A stretch of DNA of 64,000 bases from Callaeas wilsoni (lineage: Eukaryota; Chordata; Aves; Passeriformes; Callaeidae): positions 248,001 to 312,000 of the forward strand of contig VWPU01004991.1 of assembly GCA_013398955.1 (NCBI GenBank), in the 5' to 3' direction. The translations under genes were made by a program, and so were the position numbers. The first letter of the stretch is position 1, and each line of letters opens with the position of its first letter. The notes under the pieces were generated by a model that did no database searches, was not told the origin of the DNA, and worked only from the letters and a program-made list of their open reading frames with translations. Of the stretch, positions 62,273 to 64,000 are shown piece by piece.

Positions 62273-64000
62273 CACCGTCCTTAGGAGGATAATTAATAAT
62301 CTCAGTGAAAAGCATTTCGATTCTGAAGTTCTAAAAAAATTTGTATGAGAATTTGCTAATTTTCTAGTTTTAGGATGATCTGCTTTTCTTTAATTTGAAC
62401 ACCAGAGTAATGAAGACAACTCTCTGCCATGTGCTGAAGACAACTGTGTGCCAAACACAGTTTGTATTTCAGTAACCACCCCATACTCCTATTATCAAAG
62501 ATCCTAATTCATAGGGATAAATACGGCACATTATACAGTGGTGTACAAACCCTCCAGAAGGTCTAGCAACCATTTACAAACCATGTAACTTTTACTTGAG
62601 CATTTAAATAGTCTATAGCTGTTGTGTGAAACTTTGTACAGTACATTTCAGCTGGTAAGATAAAGCAGACTTGCTATCGATAAGTTAGGAGTAAGCTATA
62701 TGTGGAATAATTCCTATATCCGAGTGATACATACACCAACTAATTAAAGCCGAATACTGACCACACCTAGAACATCTCTTTAGACAAGGAATGCTTACGT
62801 CTTTCAGTCACCTCGCTGAAGCTCCACATCAGTCAGGCCTTAATCACCTACCTTTCAGGACGTTTTTCTGATCTTGCACATACACTGCTGTTTATCAGAA
62901 TGCTTATCATAACAAGCACAACCATGAATAAACACCAGCTAAATCTCACTATGGAACAGTAAACTCCACACAGCCTGCAACATTTCAACAACTAAGTCAG
63001 AAAGCCAAATTTATCATCTTAACATGCAATAATTTCACTCTTCAATCCCTTGAAAACCACCCCTAAGTAGACAAAATAAGCAGTGATAAGATTGGGGAGC
63101 AGAAAAATCAAGTAAATAGGTAATAAAATTTTATTATTTTAACTTAATCTATTAACTGGGTAACTTGAGGCCTTTTCATTTCCTTTTTTAATTAAGAAAT
63201 ATGTTCCATACCATGAAAAGCAGTACTGCTTATGAAAATAATAGGAGAACTGAATCAACGTTGTTTTAAGAAGAGTTTGAAGCAATTTCACTATGAAATT
63301 GCTGAAATATTCCAGAGGATCTAAATACTGAATTGGCAAATCCAGTTGCCTTCATGAACAGCTACCTGAAACATCTTATGTCCACTAAAGTTTCTTTAGC
63401 AAATTATGTTGACATGCTTTCTATTTTACTAATTAGCTGATAGATAGCAGGAAAAACTGCAAGTAGCAGTGGAAGAGATTCAAGAAATTTCTACATTTAC
63501 AAAGGCCAAAAAAATAAAAAAGGCATCAAATTCTGGCAAAAGCTGTAATGAAATGCAGCATCAAGACACAAATTAAAAGTGAAAGGTATTTTTTCTATTG
63601 AGTACTCAAAGAAAAAATGAGTCAGCATTAAAACTCAATTCTTGTTGCTGCATCTGCCCGCTTGAGAGTGAATATTACTCATTCGTCATTAAAGTGCAGA
63701 TGGACAGACCATCATGAAGTGATTCTGTTAAACTTCGTGAAGTGTATCTCAGCAACCATTAATAATAACTACTAAGCATATTTACTTGAGATCATTGGGT
63801 CACAAAGGGCATGATAAATATAGTGACACATTCCTGGCATGACTGAGAAATGAGTTTTGGCCTGGTTGAGGTCTCCCATATGTGTCCTGTAAGCCCAGCT
63901 AATGAGGCAGGACAATCATTAGACTTGGACGAATTAATATGACATGAATTGGAGAATCCACAGATGCAGTGACAGAGATGAAAGTAGGTCACACTCTCAC
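62273..64000. other. AT-rich non-coding DNA
   Basis: No feature recognised to the end of the window. Confidence 0.5.

Noticed and set aside
1..64000. CRISPR arrays, operons, tRNA/rRNA genes or a prokaryotic system
   Set aside because: No regular spaced repeats, no dense coding and no tRNA-like cloverleaf noticed; CR1 elements and base composition show vertebrate nuclear DNA.

Overview
This is vertebrate nuclear DNA, most likely from a bird and probably a songbird (passerine). It is AT-rich and CpG-poor, and apart from repeat-derived reading frames it has no open frame that reads as a known protein. The evidence for a bird is at least eight pieces of the CR1 LINE, several keeping the avian CR1 3' end (octamer tail related to ATTCTATG) or the C-terminal reading frame of its second protein. 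One long terminal repeat near 3.6-4.1 kb looks like an ERV LTR family I associate with songbirds, which is why I lean to a passerine. No Alu, L1 or B1/B2 sequence is seen, which argues against a mammal. No tRNA, rRNA, CRISPR, bacterial gene or complete protein-coding gene can be supported.

Layout: 1-2.9 kb, unannotatable AT-rich DNA. 2.9-4.1 kb, a CR1 copy (minus strand) abutting a solo LTR with a possible 6-bp target-site duplication. 4.1-14 kb, intergenic or intronic sequence with a MIR-like relic (8.2 kb), a duplicated CCTT module (9.4 kb), a perfect 22-bp palindrome (9.9 kb) and a CR1 3' scrap (12.1 kb). 14.0-14.4 kb, a CR1 copy with its C-terminal coding part still readable. 15-30 kb, mostly featureless, with A-rich low-complexity tracts, a CR1 at 19.8 kb and two clear hairpins (17.1 and 21.95 kb). 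30-42 kb, featureless AT-rich DNA with small GC-richer islands at 34.3 and 39.6-40.2 kb.

42.8-45.5 kb is the most gene-like part: locally GC- and CpG-enriched, pyrimidine-rich on the plus strand, free of recognisable transposons, with an inverted CCAAT box, an octamer-like site and a candidate splice donor. Together these suggest a promoter and 5' untranslated first exon of a gene read on the minus strand, whose coding exons would lie toward lower coordinates, perhaps beyond this window. A 99-bp diverged tandem duplication sits just behind it (45.6-45.8 kb).

45.8-64 kb is again mostly featureless, with a well-preserved CR1 3' end on the plus strand (49.2-49.8 kb), a MIR-like element at 51.5 kb that carries an in-frame exon-like segment on its minus strand, and CR1 scraps at 50.4, 56.9 and 58.2 kb.

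The best reading is a gene-poor intergenic or long-intron landscape around one candidate promoter. Repeat-family calls are made by eye against remembered consensus patterns, with no database search. Family names are fairly secure for CR1, less so for the LTR and tentative for MIR.
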